Assembly: GCA_049316905.1 (NCBI GenBank)
Contig: JBMOJH010000008.1
Span: 1 to 61,285, forward strand
Length of the DNA: 61,285 bases
Origin: CAIPVR01 sp049316905
Lineage (GTDB): Bacteria > Actinomycetota > Acidimicrobiia > Acidimicrobiales > Microtrichaceae
Reading direction: 5' to 3'
Position numbers and translations under genes: made by a program
In this document: piece after piece, positions 59,636-61,285 of the stretch
Numbering within the stretch: position 1 is the stretch's first letter
Layout: each line of letters opens with the position of its first letter
Notes under the pieces: generated by a model
What the model was told of the DNA's origin: nothing
The model's database searches: none
What the model saw: the letters and a program-made list of their open reading frames with translations, nothing else

Positions 59636-61285
59636 CTACTTCTTCGCCACCCACATCCCGACGACCGGGTGGCCGGTGGCCAGCCCCGGGAAGGGCGTGC
59701 CGCCGCCGTCGGGGAGGTCGGGGCCGTAGATGCCCTGCACGTCGGTCGCGGTGCCGATGCTCCACTCGGTCCAGTTGAGCCACAGGTTGTAGCCCTGGGT
59801 GGCGAAGCGCCGGTTGATGTCCTGGTAGATCCCCGCGGCCTTCTCGGGATCGGGTTCCACCCGGCCGGCGTCGAGCAGGCGGTTGATCTCCGGGTCGTCG
59901 AACTTGTTGAAGTTCACCGGCGAGCCGCCCTTCCACCACACGTACTGGCCGTCGGGGTTGCCGCCCGGGTGGTTCCGCCAGTCGAGCGCCTGCCAGTCGT
60001 TGCCCAGCGCCGTGTCGATCAGTGCGGCCTGCTCCACCGAGCGGATGGTGACCTTGATCCCGGCCTTCGCGGCGTCCTGCTGGATGAACTGGATCTCCTT
60101 GACCGTGCCGGGATCCGGCGTGCCGATGATCGTGTACTCGAGCGGCTTGCCCGTCTCCTGCTGGTACTTCTGGGCGTACTCCGCGGCCTTCTTCGGGTCG
60201 TGGGACGGGAAGCCCGAGTCCTTCAGGTAGCCCACCTCGCCGGGGGCGAACGGCCCGGACGCCATCGTGAACAGACCGAGGTTGCGCACCTTGTTCAGGG
60301 CGTCACGGTCGAGCGAGTAGATCGCGGCCATGCGCGCGTTCTGGTTGTCGAACGGAGGCTTGGCCGTGTTGAACATGATGTAGGCCACCTCCGTGTAGTC
60401 GGTGGTGGAGAGGAGGTTCACCTTGCCGGCGTCGGACTCCTCCTTGAGCGCGTCGATCTGCTCCGCGCCCGACTCGTGCATCGCGTTGAGCTCACCCGCG
60501 AGCAAGGCGTTCACGCGGGCCGTGCCGTCGGGGATCGGGCGGAAGGTGATCTCGTCGAGGTACGGCAGCTGCTGGCCGTTCGCGTCCTTCTGCCAGTAGT
60601 CGGGGTTGCGGGTGGCCACGAACCGGTCGTTGACCTTCCACTCCTTCAGCTTGAACGGCCCGGTCCCGATCAGGTTCCGATCGCAGGTGCTCGGGTCGTC
60701 GAGCTGCGCCTGCGCCATGATCCCGGACCGGCCGGAGTTGAAGAGGTAGGCGGGGAACGCGGGCCACGGGGTGGCGGTGGTGACCGTCAGGGTCATCGGG
60801 TCCACGAGGTCCACCGCCGAGATGTTCTGGTACACGAAGGTGAACAGCAGCGGCTTGCGGGCCGGGTAGGCCCCGCGCCACGCGTCGATGTTGTTCTTCA
60901 CCACGGTGGCGTCGAGCGCCGTGCCGTCGTGGAACTTCACGCCGTCGCGCAGGGTGATCGTCCACCGGGTGTAGTCCGCGTTCGGCGTGACGGTCTTCGC
61001 GAGGTAGGGCTTGTACTGCGCGGTGGCGTCGGGCGCGGTGAGGGTGTCGTAGATCGCCCGGGCCTCCTGGATGCCGGAGATCGCGAGCTGGGCCTCCGGC
61101 AGGCACCAGCCGCCCGCTGTCTCCGCCTCGAGGCCGTAGGTCACGCTGCCGCCGCGCGCCGGGGTCTCCGACGAGCCGCCGGACCCACCGCTCGCGCCCT
61201 TGTCACCGTCCGAACCCCCGCCACAGGCGGCCGCGAGCAGCGCTGCGGTCACCCCCAGGAGCACCGCCGCCGCCAGGTTCCTGCG
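59636..61285 (-). CDS. ABC transporter peptide-binding lipoprotein (SBP family 5), start codon outside window
   Basis: Extracellular solute-binding protein of the oligopeptide/nickel type. The visible 549 residues begin RRNLAAAVLLGVTAALLAAAC, a lipoprotein signal whose first Met must lie just beyond base 61285; a GTG at 61264 is inside the signal and unlikely to be the start. SBP_bac_5 features are GGSVTYGLEAETAGGWCLPE, DGVKFHDGTALDATVVKNNI, DPSTCDRNLIGTGPFKLKEW and YLDEITFRPIPDGTARVNAL. The ligand is unknown. Permease and ATPase genes probably lie beyond the window. It is convergent with the crotonase gene, 4 nt away. Confidence 0.9.
   Translation of the reverse strand, partial: RRNLAAAVLLGVTAALLAAACGGGSDGDKGASGGSGGSSETPARGGSVTYGLEAETAGGWCLPEAQLAISGIQEARAIYDTLTAPDATAQYKPYLAKTVTPNADYTRWTITLRDGVKFHDGTALDATVVKNNIDAWRGAYPARKPLLFTFVYQNISAVDLVDPMTLTVTTATPWPAFPAYLFNSGRSGIMAQAQLDDPSTCDRNLIGTGPFKLKEWKVNDRFVATRNPDYWQKDANGQQLPYLDEITFRPIPDGTARVNALLAGELNAMHESGAEQIDALKEESDAGKVNLLSTTDYTEVAYIMFNTAKPPFDNQNARMAAIYSLDRDALNKVRNLGLFTMASGPFAPGEVGYLKDSGFPSHDPKKAAEYAQKYQQETGKPLEYTIIGTPDPGTVKEIQFIQQDAAKAGIKVTIRSVEQAALIDTALGNDWQALDWRNHPGGNPDGQYVWWKGGSPVNFNKFDDPEINRLLDAGRVEPDPEKAAGIYQDINRRFATQGYNLWLNWTEWSIGTATDVQGIYGPDLPDGGGTPFPGLATGHPVVGMWVAKK

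Overview
The window is very GC-rich, compact DNA with no gene-free stretch over about 200 bases. GTG starts, 4-base stop/start overlaps and several apparently leaderless promoters are common. The gene content (wax ester synthase/DGAT, many acyl-CoA ligases, mycofactocin, steroid-type Rieske oxygenase, DUF2510 and DUF4190 proteins, MoxR/VWA pair) points to an actinobacterium, most likely of the Acidimicrobiia or a related lineage; that placement is inference from gene content, not from a marker gene. I saw no tRNA, rRNA, insertion sequence, prophage or CRISPR array.

Layout: (1) 1-5.8 kb: lipid genes (partial FadD, WS/DGAT, esterase), a VOC protein, and a divergent YceI/MarR pair with palindromes between them. 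(2) 5.9-13.1 kb: Pro/Gly-rich membrane protein with ApbE, a methyltransferase, acetoacetyl-CoA synthetase, then a non-RD membrane Ser/Thr kinase divergent from an FHA-HTH protein. (3) 13.2-16.1 kb: a CoA ligase behind a 23-bp palindromic operator, convergent with an MFS exporter. (4) 16.2-37.8 kb: a mycofactocin (MFT) island. On the minus strand an NDMA-type alcohol dehydrogenase is followed by MoxR and VWA genes. Divergently come mftA, mftB, mftC, an O-methyltransferase, an OYE/FadH-type Fe-S flavoprotein, KorAB, a small membrane protein and a second OYE/FadH flavoprotein; after two minus-strand genes, an ETF-alpha, FixC-like, FixX-like, ETF-beta unit runs into mftE, an MFT-type SDR and mftF. 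Recognisable mftD, mftG and mftR are not in the window.

(5) 37.8-41.8 kb: secreted or membrane proteins of unknown role, a PhyH-type dioxygenase, a class I amidotransferase and a nitrobindin-like protein. (6) 41.9-47.1 kb: a steroid-catabolism-like block: two DUF35 proteins, two thiolase-fold proteins that lack the usual cysteine, and a KshA-like Rieske oxygenase. Both outer promoters carry a KstR-like box overlapping the predicted -10. (7) 47.1-61.3 kb: HNH protein, lipoprotein, phosphatase, serine hydrolase, SDR, ferredoxin and ferredoxin reductase, lysoplasmalogenase, M20 amidohydrolase, phosphoesterase, PepN, crotonase, and a partial ABC peptide-binding lipoprotein.

Working model: MFT peptide is made by MftABC, trimmed by MftE and glycosylated by MftF; it serves the NDMA-type alcohol dehydrogenase and the SDR, whose NAD is not released. 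The ETF/FixCX module, encoded directly upstream of mftE, is a good candidate for passing electrons from reduced mycofactocin to quinone, in the role MftG has in mycobacteria. The window also holds a roughly 49-bp dispersed repeat (four copies) and a 42-bp perfect palindrome.
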